Below, piece by piece: positions 1 to 7,971 of a DNA stretch of 64,000 nucleotides (within the stretch, counting starts at the first letter, position 1; each line of letters opens with the position of its first letter). A model generated the notes under the pieces. It searched no databases. It was not told the origin of the DNA and saw only the letters and a list, made by a program, of their open reading frames with translations. The translations under genes were made by a program, and so were the position numbers. This DNA is from Stygiolobus azoricus (GTDB taxonomy: Archaea; Thermoproteota; Thermoprotei_A; Sulfolobales; Sulfolobaceae): the NCBI RefSeq assembly GCF_009729035.1, contig NZ_CP045483.1, positions 186,001 to 250,000 on the forward strand, read 5' to 3'.

Positions 1-96
1 GTAGAATTTAAACTTAAAGCTGAATAACATTCCATAAACTACGTTATGACAAGGAGAACAATTTTCCAACGTTATATAGAATGAATCTAAAAAGAC

Positions 97-1335
97 TCAA
101 TTATTTCTACCCTTTCTTTTCATATATTCCTCTTTTATCTTGTCTAATAAAATTCTTGCTATTACGCTCTTGTAATCCTTACCTAACTTCTCGATCTTGT
201 CGTTACTGATAATGATGACTTCATTGAACTCAGACGAGAAAGCTATATCTTTTCTACTAGCGTTATTCGCAACGATCATATCGAATTTATGCCTTTCTTT
301 CTTTAACTTAGCTTTCTCTATTAATTCTTCGTCATCCTTAGCAGTTTCTGCCGCAAAACCCACTAAGAACACATCGTATTTCCTAATCGTTGAAGAGATC
401 TTAGGAGTTTTTTCCAATTTTATCTCCGGAACTACAGTATGACTGTCAATCTTGCTTTCTGCAGTGCTCACCGGTCTGAAGTCCGCAGGGGCACCTGCTA
501 GGATTACTATATCGTAACCCTCCTTGACTAATTTTTCCACTTCCTCTGCCATCTCCGACGTTGTAGTTACTGGTATAGTCCTAACATACGGTTTATGATG
601 CGTAGACAAAGGCCCGTGGACTAATACTACGTCAGCTCCCCTGAAGTAAGCCTCGTTAGCTATATCAACTCCCATAGTCCCGCTACTGGGGTTTGAGATA
701 AATCTCACCGGGTCAAAGAACTCTCTGGTCGGTCCAGCGGTAACTACAATTCTAAAACTTGTCAAGTCTTTACCCCTAAGCATATAAGTGACTATATACT
801 GAGTTAGATATTCTACTTCTGGGTAGTGTGCTAAGTCCTTGATTATCATAGGTTCTATTACTTCTACACCGAATGATTTCAGCTTTTCCAAATTGTCCCT
901 TAACTGAGGGGAATGATACATTGGTAAGTGCATTGCTGGGACTATTACTACCTTCTTCTTCATTCCTATGAAGTTCAGAGCCGTAAGTGTTACTGAAGTG
1001 TCCACTATCCCGTTAGCAATTTTTGAGATTGTGTTAGCCGTTGCAGGGGCTATAATAAATGCGTCGAAGTCCTCTGCCAACTCTACGTGTTCCAGTTCAC
1101 CACCTATTTGTGTTATAACATCATTACCTGTGGCCCAATGGAACATAGTAGGTGAGATAAGCTTACTCGCATCTTCGCTCATTATCACCTTTACTTCGGC
1201 TCCCCTTCTCATTAAGCTCCTAGCCAGATCTAGAGACTTATAAATTGATACACTTCCGGTAACGCCAAGCAAAAGCTTCTTACCTTTAAGTTCTTCCGAT
1301 ATCTCTCCGATAATCTTCTTGGATGGGTGTACCAT
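97..1335 (-). CDS. coaBC: Bifunctional phosphopantothenoylcysteine decarboxylase/phosphopantothenate-cysteine ligase
   Basis: CoA biosynthesis enzyme that joins 4'-phosphopantothenate to cysteine (CoaB half) and decarboxylates the product to 4'-phosphopantetheine (FMN-dependent CoaC half). The 412 residues show the family order. The flavoprotein half (about 18-185) carries GVTGSVSIYKSLD near residue 24, the histidine motif MFHWATG near 64, APATANTISK near 97 and PAMHLPMY near 133. The ligase half starts near 195 with TAGPTREFFDP followed by NPSSGTMG. Length is normal for the archaeal fusion. It has an ATG start, stands alone, and is divergent from the acetyltransferase gene with 45 bases between. 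It is the only certain CoA-pathway gene close to the CitG-like cassette at 2270-3160. Confidence 0.95.
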   Translation of the reverse strand: MVHPSKKIIGEISEELKGKKLLLGVTGSVSIYKSLDLARSLMRRGAEVKVIMSEDASKLISPTMFHWATGNDVITQIGGELEHVELAEDFDAFIIAPATANTISKIANGIVDTSVTLTALNFIGMKKKVVIVPAMHLPMYHSPQLRDNLEKLKSFGVEVIEPMIIKDLAHYPEVEYLTQYIVTYMLRGKDLTSFRIVVTAGPTREFFDPVRFISNPSSGTMGVDIANEAYFRGADVVLVHGPLSTHHKPYVRTIPVTTTSEMAEEVEKLVKEGYDIVILAGAPADFRPVSTAESKIDSHTVVPEIKLEKTPKISSTIRKYDVFLVGFAAETAKDDEELIEKAKLKKERHKFDMIVANNASRKDIAFSSEFNEVIIISNDKIEKLGKDYKSVIARILLDKIKEEYMKRKGRNN

Positions 1336-1380
1336 TAAGTGTCAGACATAAATTTAAACTACGGATAAAAACCTTATATT

Positions 1381-1884
1381 ATGGAGTTTGCCGAAACGAA
1401 GAAATACGGAGCTTTTATAGTTAGATTGGCAAGAATGACAGATATAGACCAGATTGTAAAGATCAACAGACTCACCCTCCCAGAAAATTACCCATACTAC
1501 TTCTTCGTAGAACATTTAAAGGAATACGGTGGTGCGTTTTATGTTGCCGACATAAACGGAGAAGTAGTAGGATATATCATGCCCAGAATAGAGTGGGGAT
1601 TTAGCAACGTTAAGCAGATACCTACCTTAGTCAGGAAGGGTCACGTAGTTTCAGTAGCGGTATTGGAAAAATTCAGGAAAATGGGAATCGGTACGGCGCT
1701 CTTACAGAACTCCATGAAGGCCATGAAGGATGTATACGAGGCTGAAGAGGTCTATTTAGAAGTGAGGGTGACAAACGCGCCAGCAATTTCGCTTTATAAA
1801 AAACTAGGGTTTTCCGAAGTAAAGGTGTTAAAGCACTATTATGCAGATGGAGAAGACGCTTATTTAATGGCTCGCCCTCTCTAG
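1381..1884 (+). CDS. GNAT N-terminal protein acetyltransferase (Ard1/RimI type)
   Basis: Transfers acetyl from acetyl-CoA, most likely to nascent protein N-termini, as the Sulfolobus Ard1 (NatA-like) enzymes do. The 167-residue protein is a single GNAT fold. The acetyl-CoA pyrophosphate loop RKMGIGTALL lies at about 99-108 and the late NAPAISLYKKLGFSE motif near 140, both typical of RimI/Ard1. The sequence ACCTTATATT just upstream looks like a TATA element placed for a leaderless or nearly leaderless transcript. The 3' end overlaps the convergent phosphoesterase gene by 21 bases. Family assignment is firm; the exact substrate set is inferred. Confidence 0.88.
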   Translation: MEFAETKKYGAFIVRLARMTDIDQIVKINRLTLPENYPYYFFVEHLKEYGGAFYVADINGEVVGYIMPRIEWGFSNVKQIPTLVRKGHVVSVAVLEKFRKMGIGTALLQNSMKAMKDVYEAEEVYLEVRVTNAPAISLYKKLGFSEVKVLKHYYADGEDAYLMARPL

Positions 1885-2331
1885 CTCTACTGAATTATTA
1901 GACGAATCGAAAATTAGATAATAACCTTCTTCCAGACTACCTGCTGAATATACTCTTGTTTTTACTACATTATACTCCTTCTGAGATCGTAAATGACCGT
2001 GAATAAGTAGTTCTGGGGATTCTGAGAGTATTTTCCCCAGAATCACTTGTGAACCGTAGGATGTCCTAGGTTGGAAGTGGGTTATAACAATCTTAGTAGA
2101 GAAGTCTATAGATAAATTTCCAAAGGTTTTAGTGATCAGCTTGTTCTTCTGCCTCAGGTACTTTTGAGTTGTTACGTTATCCATTTCACCGAGTATTCCG
2201 TAATAGTTAGATATGTACTGAGGGCATTCTACATCTCCTAAGCCTATTATGTAATCTACACTTAACAAATTAAGGAACTCTATCACATCCCCTTTGCATG
2301 GAGTTAAAGTAATTAACGCCATTTTTGCCAT
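1864..2331 (-). CDS. Small calcineurin-like phosphoesterase lacking motif I
   Basis: About 155 residues resembling the short YfcE-type metallophosphoesterases: GLGDVE near residue 30, GEMDN in place of the GNxD motif, ITHFQP and finally IHGHLR. The usual first metal motif D-x-H at the N-terminus is absent; the protein begins MAKMALITLTPCKGD, so one metal site may be altered. I chose ATG at 2331 because AGGTGAG sits four bases upstream; a GTG at 2340 and an ATG at 2322 are alternatives. The 5' end overlaps the 3' end of the CitG-like gene, so it is probably the last gene of that operon. Substrate unknown. Confidence 0.7.
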   Translation of the reverse strand: MAKMALITLTPCKGDVIEFLNLLSVDYIIGLGDVECPQYISNYYGILGEMDNVTTQKYLRQKNKLITKTFGNLSIDFSTKIVITHFQPRTSYGSQVILGKILSESPELLIHGHLRSQKEYNVVKTRVYSAGSLEEGYYLIFDSSNNSVELERASH

Positions 2332-3160
2332 ACCACTCACCTAGTTTGAAAAAAGCAATCCCCACAGCCACTATATCTGCTGTAGAGCCCGGGTTATATC
2401 CATTTTCCAAAAGGAACCTATCTAGTTCATTTATTAATTTCGGATTTTCTAAAGCTTCACATGACATTTTAGAAACTGTTATAGCAACCCTTCCCCCATG
2501 CTTTCTCCATATTAGCCCGTCAGGGACTTGACATAGGACTGATAGAAAACCTTCGAGTACACCTTTTTCCATTCCCAGTTTTTCGATCTTATCGACAACT
2601 AACCTAGAGTACTTATAATCTTCGAGCATATTTTTGACTGCACTATCTGAGGATGAGTGTAGTAAGACTTCGTAAAGGGAGACTTTTCCTATAGTTCTAT
2701 AGTCGAAACCGCTGTCTATCTTGCCCAAGTAACTTAATCCTAATATTTGCAACGACTTTGAGAAATAAATGGAGTCATTCTCGTCTAAACTCCTGATGGT
2801 TACCGAGGCTTTTTTTAGCGTCTCATCTAGGGATCTGGAAATAGAGGAATAAGCTATAGGGATCATTTGGATAAACGTGCCTAAAATAGCGAAATTTACT
2901 CCCAATTCCATACTTTTTAGTACAGCCTTGTATAAAGAATCAAACAAAGGTTTCTCTCTCCTAAGTCCCCGTTTACACAATTCTTTATAATACTCCTTAG
3001 ATACTAGTGCAGAAAGTACTAAGTCCTTAAAGCTTACAGATTTAATGTCCCTCCGTCTCGACGCATTACCAGGTTTATCATAAAATGCTTCTTCTACAGT
3101 AGACGAAGAAAGGATGAAAGAGATAGAGTTACAAAATTCTTCTAATGTACCCAGGGACAT
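2270..3160 (-). CDS. CitG-like triphosphoribosyl-dephospho-CoA synthase family protein
   Basis: The family moves a triphosphoribosyl group from ATP to dephospho-CoA with release of adenine, making the precursor of the prosthetic group of citrate lyase and malonate decarboxylase. Signature segments are visible: KPGNASRRRDI with a following F-x-D-L near residue 30, the RKHGGRVA segment in the last third, and NPGSTADIVAVG near the C-terminus, matching the SPGGSADLL motif of CitG. About 296 residues, normal size. ATG at 3160 has GGTGAT at 3165-3170; a GTG at 3169 is the alternative. It overlaps the nucleotidyltransferase gene upstream and the phosphoesterase gene downstream. No citrate lyase or malonate decarboxylase subunit is in the window, so its product is unknown. 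Confidence 0.75.
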   Translation of the reverse strand: MSLGTLEEFCNSISFILSSSTVEEAFYDKPGNASRRRDIKSVSFKDLVLSALVSKEYYKELCKRGLRREKPLFDSLYKAVLKSMELGVNFAILGTFIQMIPIAYSSISRSLDETLKKASVTIRSLDENDSIYFSKSLQILGLSYLGKIDSGFDYRTIGKVSLYEVLLHSSSDSAVKNMLEDYKYSRLVVDKIEKLGMEKGVLEGFLSVLCQVPDGLIWRKHGGRVAITVSKMSCEALENPKLINELDRFLLENGYNPGSTADIVAVGIAFFKLGEWYGKNGVNYFNSMQRGCDRVP

Positions 3161-4052
3161 CCCTATCACCTACAACTATGATGGGTTTTTCACATTCAAC
3201 TAGCATCCCCTTAGCTTCAATTTTCCTCGATTTAAAGAGGAGTGTGGAGTATATCCCCTCGTAAGACACTAAAATTTCTGGTTTCAGTCCCACTTCTCCT
3301 GAGACCACGTTGACGTTGTGCAAAATAACTTTAGACGGGTAAAATAGTACGTCACAACTCCCCTTTTCAATCTCAGCCGTTATTGTAATCTCCCCCTTTC
3401 TTTTGCATACTTCTTTACAAGGCCTCTCCGGTCTTGGATCCACAAAGAGGATAGAGAATTTTATTCCTTTTATAGCCCCCCGAGTCCTTTTATCATATAA
3501 TTGCTTAGAAAAGTCTAAAGTTAGCCCGTAATTACGTGAGGTCTCAACGATCCAATCTCTATCTTCCTCAAATCCCTCAAAGTTATTCATAACATACAGA
3601 GCGTCTTCACAACCATATATTACTATATCGAGGTCCGAGTTTTCATGGTTGATCCCCGCTAAAAAGCTCCCCGTTATTCCTAATTGCCTTACTCCTAAGG
3701 CTGTATAAAGTTCGAGAAATGAGATTTCATGTTTAGAACCAGACGTGTGTTTAATTAATTCTAACGCTTTTTCTTCTGGTTTCAAATGCTTTGAAACATT
3801 GGAAAGTCTTAATACAGGGAAAGTTACACCGTAGCATGGTTCCATGAGGAACTCTTGACTTAGTTTAAGCATGTTATTTACACCGTAATATTTCAGCACT
3901 CTTTCGTATCCTTTCCATAATCCCTTTCCCGTATAGACGTACTTTATCATGGCATAGATATAACCGTAAGGGTTTACATTAGAGAATACTAAGTATATGT
4001 TTCTCTCCTTGTCCACTACAATGTCTTTATCAAGGAAATAATCTCTTCCCAT
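3129..4052 (-). CDS. Polymerase-beta-fold nucleotidyltransferase
   Basis: The 307-residue protein contains the nucleotidyltransferase signature at about 125-147: GITGSFLAG followed by NSDLDIVIYG, giving the G-S motif and the two metal-binding aspartates near 140 and 142. The N-terminal 100 residues and the cysteine-containing C-terminal part are not recognised. It overlaps the DUF1464 gene upstream by 37 bases and the CitG-like gene downstream by about 30 bases, so the proteins are probably made together. MdcG, which attaches the CitG product to the malonate decarboxylase carrier protein, also depends on an acidic D-x-D motif, which makes a transferase role conceivable. That link is inference only. 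Confidence 0.75.
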   Translation of the reverse strand: MGRDYFLDKDIVVDKERNIYLVFSNVNPYGYIYAMIKYVYTGKGLWKGYERVLKYYGVNNMLKLSQEFLMEPCYGVTFPVLRLSNVSKHLKPEEKALELIKHTSGSKHEISFLELYTALGVRQLGITGSFLAGINHENSDLDIVIYGCEDALYVMNNFEGFEEDRDWIVETSRNYGLTLDFSKQLYDKRTRGAIKGIKFSILFVDPRPERPCKEVCKRKGEITITAEIEKGSCDVLFYPSKVILHNVNVVSGEVGLKPEILVSYEGIYSTLLFKSRKIEAKGMLVECEKPIIVVGDRDVPGYIRRIL

Positions 4053-4918
4053 CCTTTCAACCTCACGTAATCTATTGGTGTGCCTGAGCTTTCGAGGAAG
4101 TCAACATAATCTCTGAATATCCCTCCGAATAAAGAATTAGCTATATATGCCGAACCTACAGCAGACTCCTTAAATTTGAAGTTATGCTTAATTCCGAAAG
4201 GTACTTCCCACTTTTTACTACCAGATATTATGATCGGTATGTTATAATGAGCAGAATACCACTCCGAGAGTATTTGTAAGAGTTTTAATCCCAAAGCCCA
4301 ATTTCCTCGAGTATATATAGTTTCTTTGCTTATCTTTGAGTATTTGCATAATAAGTAAGCCACTTCACCATCTAGGAAACCAGCCGAGTTTAATCCAGGC
4401 AATATGCTTCCTCCTAACCCGTCTATAACTCTCCCGTCAATTATTACTAGAAATGACGAAAAAGAAGAACCTACTTCAACTAAGACAAAACTATCGTACA
4501 TGGTTCTATAGAAGAAAGCTGAAGCAACTTTATCAGCAGTCCCCATGTCTACGAGGTTAATTTTCTTGCTCTCATCTACGCTCTTCAACTCTATAACTCC
4601 AGGTACGGTAAAGGCGTTATGTAATAACTTAGCTGAAATTATAAAATTTCGTAGAGGACCTTCAATCTCAGGGTCTTTTAGGGTCATGAGGAAAATGTCT
4701 TTATCAGTGATTTCTGAAACCCTCTTAAACGGCAACCCGTGTCCTGAAGGTAGTGCTACTCCATAAGGTCTAAGGTCGGATATAGCTTTGACCAGAGTAC
4801 TTGATGCTTTACTGACTAGCTCTGTAGGAAAGGAGAAAAACTTTATTATCCTCCCCATTTCGTCGACAAAGGCGAATTCATACGTCCTACTACCGGGGTC
4901 AACTCCAGCAAAAATCAT
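4016..4918 (-). CDS. DUF1464 family protein (ASKHA-fold, predicted small-molecule kinase)
   Basis: 300 residues of the archaeal DUF1464 family, related in fold to acetate/butyrate kinases and often annotated as predicted butyrate kinase. The N-terminus MIFAGVDPGSRTYEFAFVDE is the phosphate-1 loop with its Asp-Gly pair. DMGTADKVASA near residue 150 and LVEVGSSFSSFLVI near 175 are the adenosine-side loops. No member that I know of has an assigned substrate. The start overlaps the stop of the upstream ribbon-helix-helix-like gene (4915-4918), and the 3' end runs 37 bases into the nucleotidyltransferase gene, so this is part of one translationally coupled group. Confidence 0.78.
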   Translation of the reverse strand: MIFAGVDPGSRTYEFAFVDEMGRIIKFFSFPTELVSKASSTLVKAISDLRPYGVALPSGHGLPFKRVSEITDKDIFLMTLKDPEIEGPLRNFIISAKLLHNAFTVPGVIELKSVDESKKINLVDMGTADKVASAFFYRTMYDSFVLVEVGSSFSSFLVIIDGRVIDGLGGSILPGLNSAGFLDGEVAYLLCKYSKISKETIYTRGNWALGLKLLQILSEWYSAHYNIPIIISGSKKWEVPFGIKHNFKFKESAVGSAYIANSLFGGIFRDYVDFLESSGTPIDYVRLKGWEEIISLIKTL

Positions 4919-5418
4919 TTCGTAACCCTTACAACCGTACCATCCCTCTTAACCTTTAAACTTACATTAAATATCTTAGCTAAGGATTCAGTTACATTTG
5001 CGAAATATATAGCACTCTTTTCGTTTTTAAAAGAGTAGGTAAAAGAGTTTTCATCATCAGTAGAAGAGTCTTTATCATTCGGTGCTATTGGTAGGAGTTT
5101 CCCATCAATGAAGCTCACCAATATATTCAGAATACTAATAATGTCGTATTTCTTTACCTCTAAATAAGTCCCCAAAATAGCTGCGAGAGTTTCTGGTGGT
5201 ACATCGGAATTAATCCGTAAGACTTCACCTTGTTTTAATACATTATAAAGTTCTAACTCAGTTAAGAATAAAGATATATTTACCCCAGAATTTATTAACC
5301 TAATATAAATTGTTATTGCCTCATTTGTAGCATCGTAAATAGTCTTTCCACTTTTATTACAGTATTTCCTAATTTTATCATATAACTCATCATCCATAAA
5401 ACACGGTTTTCTTCCCAT
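4915..5418 (-). CDS. Putative ribbon-helix-helix regulator with unknown C-terminal domain
   Basis: 167 residues. The first 45 (KPCFMDDELYDKIRKYCNKS, then a second helix with NEAITIYIRLI) fit a ribbon-helix-helix DNA-binding fold by pattern; the remaining 120 are not recognised. Pro/Ser/Asp-rich residues near 115-125 look like a linker before a last alpha/beta segment. The ATG at 5416-5418 is preceded by a perfect palindrome (5422-5435), as expected for an autoregulated gene. The stop overlaps the DUF1464 start in an ATGA arrangement, making it the first gene of the 1864-5418 cassette. The DNA-binding call is moderate. Confidence 0.55.
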   Translation of the reverse strand: MGRKPCFMDDELYDKIRKYCNKSGKTIYDATNEAITIYIRLINSGVNISLFLTELELYNVLKQGEVLRINSDVPPETLAAILGTYLEVKKYDIISILNILVSFIDGKLLPIAPNDKDSSTDDENSFTYSFKNEKSAIYFANVTESLAKIFNVSLKVKRDGTVVRVTK

Positions 5419-5421
5419 ATG

Positions 5422-5435
5422 TATACAAATGTATA
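5422..5435. promoter_or_regulatory. Palindromic operator-like site TATACA-AA-TGTATA
   Basis: Perfect 6+2+6 palindrome starting four bases upstream of the ATG at 5418. A TATA-like TTTATATT lies a further 10-20 bases upstream on the minus strand, so for a leaderless transcript the palindrome would sit between TATA box and start site, a repression position. The downstream gene may encode a ribbon-helix-helix protein, which typically bind such sites as dimers. Function is inferred from position and symmetry. Confidence 0.5.
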
Positions 5436-5477
5436 TCCATTAATATAAACGTTATATATCATAATAGTTATGATCAC

Positions 5478-6164
5478 CTAAATAATTATAGAAAATTTTA
5501 TACTTTGCTCTAAAAATTGTTGACCTTCAACTTTAAATCCTAAACGTGTGAAGAAATTCCTCAGGATCTCACCAATTCTTATCGTAAGGTCTTTAGTTGA
5601 CCCTTGTATCATAACTGCTACAGAGAATCTATTTTCGTTAAGATTTCCTTGATCCTTATTAACTATTATTAGGGAAGAGATATCCATTAGTATGGGGGTT
5701 TTATCAAGCAAATTTCGAATATCAGCCTCAGTTATTATATCTTTTTGCATAATCAGTTCTTTAATACTATCAGCATATTCTGACGTAACGATGTCATACC
5801 ATGAGAAAATTTCATCAATCATATTCTTGTCTAATTTACTGAAAACTGATAGTGGAACACGTAAGTATCCTTGTCTATTCTTTTTAGTTATATAAGCAAA
5901 TAATAGGTAATTCGCAAGGTACTCTACGATATCTATATCGCGGGTGGCCTTAAAAGAGTATGTTGTTTGCTTAACAATATTACTGAGGTAAAGAGTACGT
6001 ACCTCCACTTCCTTTCTGCTTTTACCATCAAGTGAAGTATATTTCAGATTAAGTTGTAAACGTATGAGTTCTTCCATCTCGTCTAAGGAACGTAGGGCAT
6101 CTTTGTAAATGGATGTGAGTACCTTCTCGTCATCTTTCTTAGGCTTATTATTTTTCTTCGCCAC
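5478..6164 (-). CDS. Conserved hypothetical protein (228 aa)
   Basis: I do not recognise this protein. It begins with a lysine-rich stretch (MAKKNNKPKKDDEK), contains two long helical regions around 15-45 and 85-150, and ends in a beta-rich part with ILMDISSLIIV and FSVAVMIQGSTKDLTIRIGE. No signal peptide or membrane segment is visible. The start is GTG at 6164. It is separated by 59 bases, including the palindrome, from the ribbon-helix-helix-like gene downstream and may be a separate transcription unit. Codon use and AT content match the surroundings. Confidence 0.6.
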   Translation of the reverse strand: MAKKNNKPKKDDEKVLTSIYKDALRSLDEMEELIRLQLNLKYTSLDGKSRKEVEVRTLYLSNIVKQTTYSFKATRDIDIVEYLANYLLFAYITKKNRQGYLRVPLSVFSKLDKNMIDEIFSWYDIVTSEYADSIKELIMQKDIITEADIRNLLDKTPILMDISSLIIVNKDQGNLNENRFSVAVMIQGSTKDLTIRIGEILRNFFTRLGFKVEGQQFLEQSIKFSIII

Positions 6165-6329
6165 GTTATCATGAATTAACGGTTTTTAGTATTAAAACAT
6201 TTTCGTTAACTGCTTATATTTTTCAACAGATTGAATAATAGCTTTAATATATTTATTATAAGATCTCGTTTGTTTGATCAGGTGTAGATCTATTACTATT
6301 CTTATCTTAGTAAGTAGATAAATAGTTCT

Positions 6330-6382
6330 TCAGTGGCTGCCCACAGTAAATGTCACTCGTCCATTCGGCTCTTTGTCATCAT
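6330..6382 (-). ncRNA. Probable C/D box sRNA directly downstream of initiator tRNA
   Basis: Read on the minus strand, box C ATGATGA is at 6376-6382 and box D CTGA at 6330-6333, 53 bases in all, the normal archaeal size. Internal boxes are degenerate: TGGA (6360-6363) as D' and GTGACAT (6350-6356) as C'. The first guide (6364-6375) contains AAGAGCCGA, complementary to the UCGGCUCUU stretch that I recall from archaeal 23S rRNA near the peptidyl transferase centre (E. coli about 2498), which supports the call. Box C starts three bases after the trailer helix of the initiator tRNA, so both RNAs are likely cut from one transcript. Confidence 0.62.
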
Positions 6383-6385
6383 AAG

Positions 6386-6503
6386 TAGCGGGGAAGGTAG
6401 CGGCGCCAGGATTTGAACCTGGGATCTCGGGGTGTCTCAGGTTGAGACCCTATGAGCCCCGCGGGATACCTGGCTACCCTACGCCGCTACTATTTCCCCG
6501 CTA
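6386..6503 (-). repeat. Ten-base inverted repeat enclosing the initiator tRNA (leader/trailer helix)
   Basis: On the minus strand the tRNA leader contains TAGCGGGGAA (6494-6503) and the trailer TTCCCCGCTA (6386-6395), a perfect ten-base complement. Two more pairs (GT/AC) continue the acceptor stem. A 3-by-1 internal loop (ATA against C) separates this from the outer helix. The arms do not belong to the mature tRNA. Confidence 0.75.
6398..6488 (-). tRNA. tRNA-Met(CAU), initiator type, with 17-nt intron
   Basis: The cloverleaf folds fully: acceptor AGCGGCG/CGCCGCT, D arm GGG...CCC, anticodon stem CGGGG/CCCCG, T arm CCAGG/CCTGG, discriminator A. The A1-U72 first pair and the run of G-C pairs at the base of the anticodon stem are hallmarks of the initiator. 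The anticodon CAU lies at 6452-6454. The intron after position 37 (6434-6450) can form a GTCTCA/TGAGAC hairpin. The mature RNA would be 74 nt; CCA is not encoded. It follows tRNA-Ser on the same strand with 90 bases between. Confidence 0.92.
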
Positions 6504-6578
6504 ATATCTCTTTCATGTGATATGTAATTAAAGCTTTCTATGAAGTAATACGATGAAAACTACAAAAATTTGAAATAA

Positions 6579-6690
6579 CGCCGGGGGCGGGATTTGAACC
6601 CGCGTGCCTCAGAGAGGCAGTAGGTCGCACGCCTCTGAACGCTGGAAATGGTCTCGAGCCTACCCCCTTGGTCCGCTCGGGCACCCCGGC
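6579..6690 (-). tRNA. tRNA-Ser(CGA) with 27-nt intron
   Basis: Type II tRNA with acceptor GCCGGGG/CCCCGGC, D arm CCC...GGG, anticodon stem GTAGG/CCTAC, loop C-U-C-G-A-G plus A38, a long variable arm TGCCTC/GAGGCA and T arm GCGGG/CCCGC. Anticodon CGA is at 6654-6656 and the intron (6626-6652) follows position 37. The discriminator is G, as in archaeal tRNA-Ser; the long arm alone would also fit Leu, but Leu has A73 and a different anticodon. Confidence 0.93.
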
Positions 6691-6789
6691 ATTTATTACT
6701 TTTGTGTATGAACTTAAAAGTTGTACGGTAGGGTAAAAATTGTAAATTCTTTTTAGAAAATTAAACAGATATGGGAAAGTTAACACAAT

Positions 6790-7698
6790 TCATGCTGGTA
6801 CTGCTATGGGCTCTTTTTCCGTAGATACCCTTTTTTCGTTCTCAAGTTTAACCCTAATGTGCTTAGGTATGCTGAAGATCATCTCGTGAGTCTCACCGTC
6901 ATAGAACTTCAGTTCGCCATTAATCTTCTCTTTTATCAGCTCGTCAACTTGCTCAGCAGTGAGCGAGGAAGGACTGCGATAATCCGAAGCATATACGAAT
7001 CCCCATAGGCTGTCAAATCCTGGTATATAAACTATGGAAGCACTGACGTACTTAAACACGTTTCTCAACGTGTTATAAATAGCCGAGAACGTGTCCAAAC
7101 TAAATGAAGGAGAAGTAGCTTGAGTCACTAAACCTCCATTTTCCTTTAGAATTCCCTTTACTTGTTTGTAAAACTCCACAGTGTAAAGGAGCTGAGAAGG
7201 AGAATCCTTAATTGGGTCCGTAAGGTCTAAAATGACGGCGTCAAACTTCTGATTTGTCTCTTTCACGAATTTATAACCATCTCCTATAATTAGTTTGCTC
7301 TTTGGATTGTCAAAACTACCTTGGTGCCATTCGTGAAGATACTTTTTGGCAAAGTCTATTACTACGGGATCAATATCCACCATCACAGCACTATTTACAC
7401 TTTTATGCTTCAAAACTTCTCTAAGTGTAGCCCCCTCCCCCCCACCTAATATTAATACCTCTTTAGGGTTATCTAGAGTTATTAAAAGAGGGTGAACTAA
7501 AGTCTCGTGGTAAATGTACTCGTCTGAAACAGTAGACTGTACTTTACCGTCAATTATCAGGCTTTTTCCGAACCTGAAAAGCTCTACCAAGAGAACTCTC
7601 TGGAACTCGCTCCTTTCCTCCGCGATAACCCTCTTTATAGCGTGAGCGTGATACTCATAAGGAGTTTGCCATTCTATGTGCCAGTGCCATTCATACAT
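6790..7698 (-). CDS. speE: Polyamine aminopropyltransferase (spermidine synthase family)
   Basis: Transfers aminopropyl from decarboxylated S-adenosylmethionine to a polyamine acceptor; Sulfolobales make long linear polyamines. About 302 residues with the PABS fold: N-terminal WHIEWQTP, then [17 protein letters not shown] (SAM site), GDGYKFV and VILDLTDPI (catalytic aspartate loop). I start at ATG 7698, which overlaps the L37e stop codon as TAATG; a start 13 codons upstream would invade L37e. Co-transcription with L37e is therefore likely. No adjacent adenosylmethionine decarboxylase gene. Confidence 0.93.
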   Translation of the reverse strand: MYEWHWHIEWQTPYEYHAHAIKRVIAEERSEFQRVLLVELFRFGKSLIIDGKVQSTVSDEYIYHETLVHPLLITLDNPKEVLILGGGEGATLREVLKHKSVNSAVMVDIDPVVIDFAKKYLHEWHQGSFDNPKSKLIIGDGYKFVKETNQKFDAVILDLTDPIKDSPSQLLYTVEFYKQVKGILKENGGLVTQATSPSFSLDTFSAIYNTLRNVFKYVSASIVYIPGFDSLWGFVYASDYRSPSSLTAEQVDELIKEKINGELKFYDGETHEMIFSIPKHIRVKLENEKRVSTEKEPIAVPA

Positions 7699-7883
7699 TA
7701 TACTAATCTCACTCCGTTTACCTTCTTGTTTTGCCAACTATATCTCCTGATTTTCTTAGTCTTCCCGAAGCCGCAAGCTGCACAGTATCCTTTTCTGGCG
7801 TTAAACGAGTTTCTACCGCATCTTCTGCATCTAATATGAGTAGCTCCTTTATTCATCTTACCGAATGAGGGTGTACCTTTCAT
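7698..7883 (-). CDS. rpl37e: 50S ribosomal protein L37e
   Basis: 61-residue zinc-ribbon protein of the large ribosomal subunit. Sequence shows [11 protein letters not shown], then [22 protein letters not shown], giving two CxxC pairs, and a basic tail ending KKVNGVRLV. Size and motif order are exactly those of archaeal L37e. The gene is followed without gap by speE (TAATG overlap). It is divergent from the FKBP gene with 88 bases between, so that short region must hold both promoters. Confidence 0.96.
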   Translation of the reverse strand: MKGTPSFGKMNKGATHIRCRRCGRNSFNARKGYCAACGFGKTKKIRRYSWQNKKVNGVRLV

Positions 7884-7971
7884 TACCTTTCACAATCTGA
7901 TTAACTAACTTGTTTATAACTTTATTTGCTTAGCTTTAAAAACTAGTAGCTCAACTAATTTTAGATACTCA

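Noticed and set aside
6386-6503. Bulge-helix-bulge splice motif formed by the iMet leader and trailer
   Set aside because: The internal loop is 3 by 1, without two three-base bulges around a four-base helix, so it is not a canonical substrate.
6538-6786. Open reading frame of about 82 codons on the minus strand covering the tRNA-Ser gene
   Set aside because: Its conserved-looking middle is simply the tRNA sequence read as codons; no ribosome site or family match.
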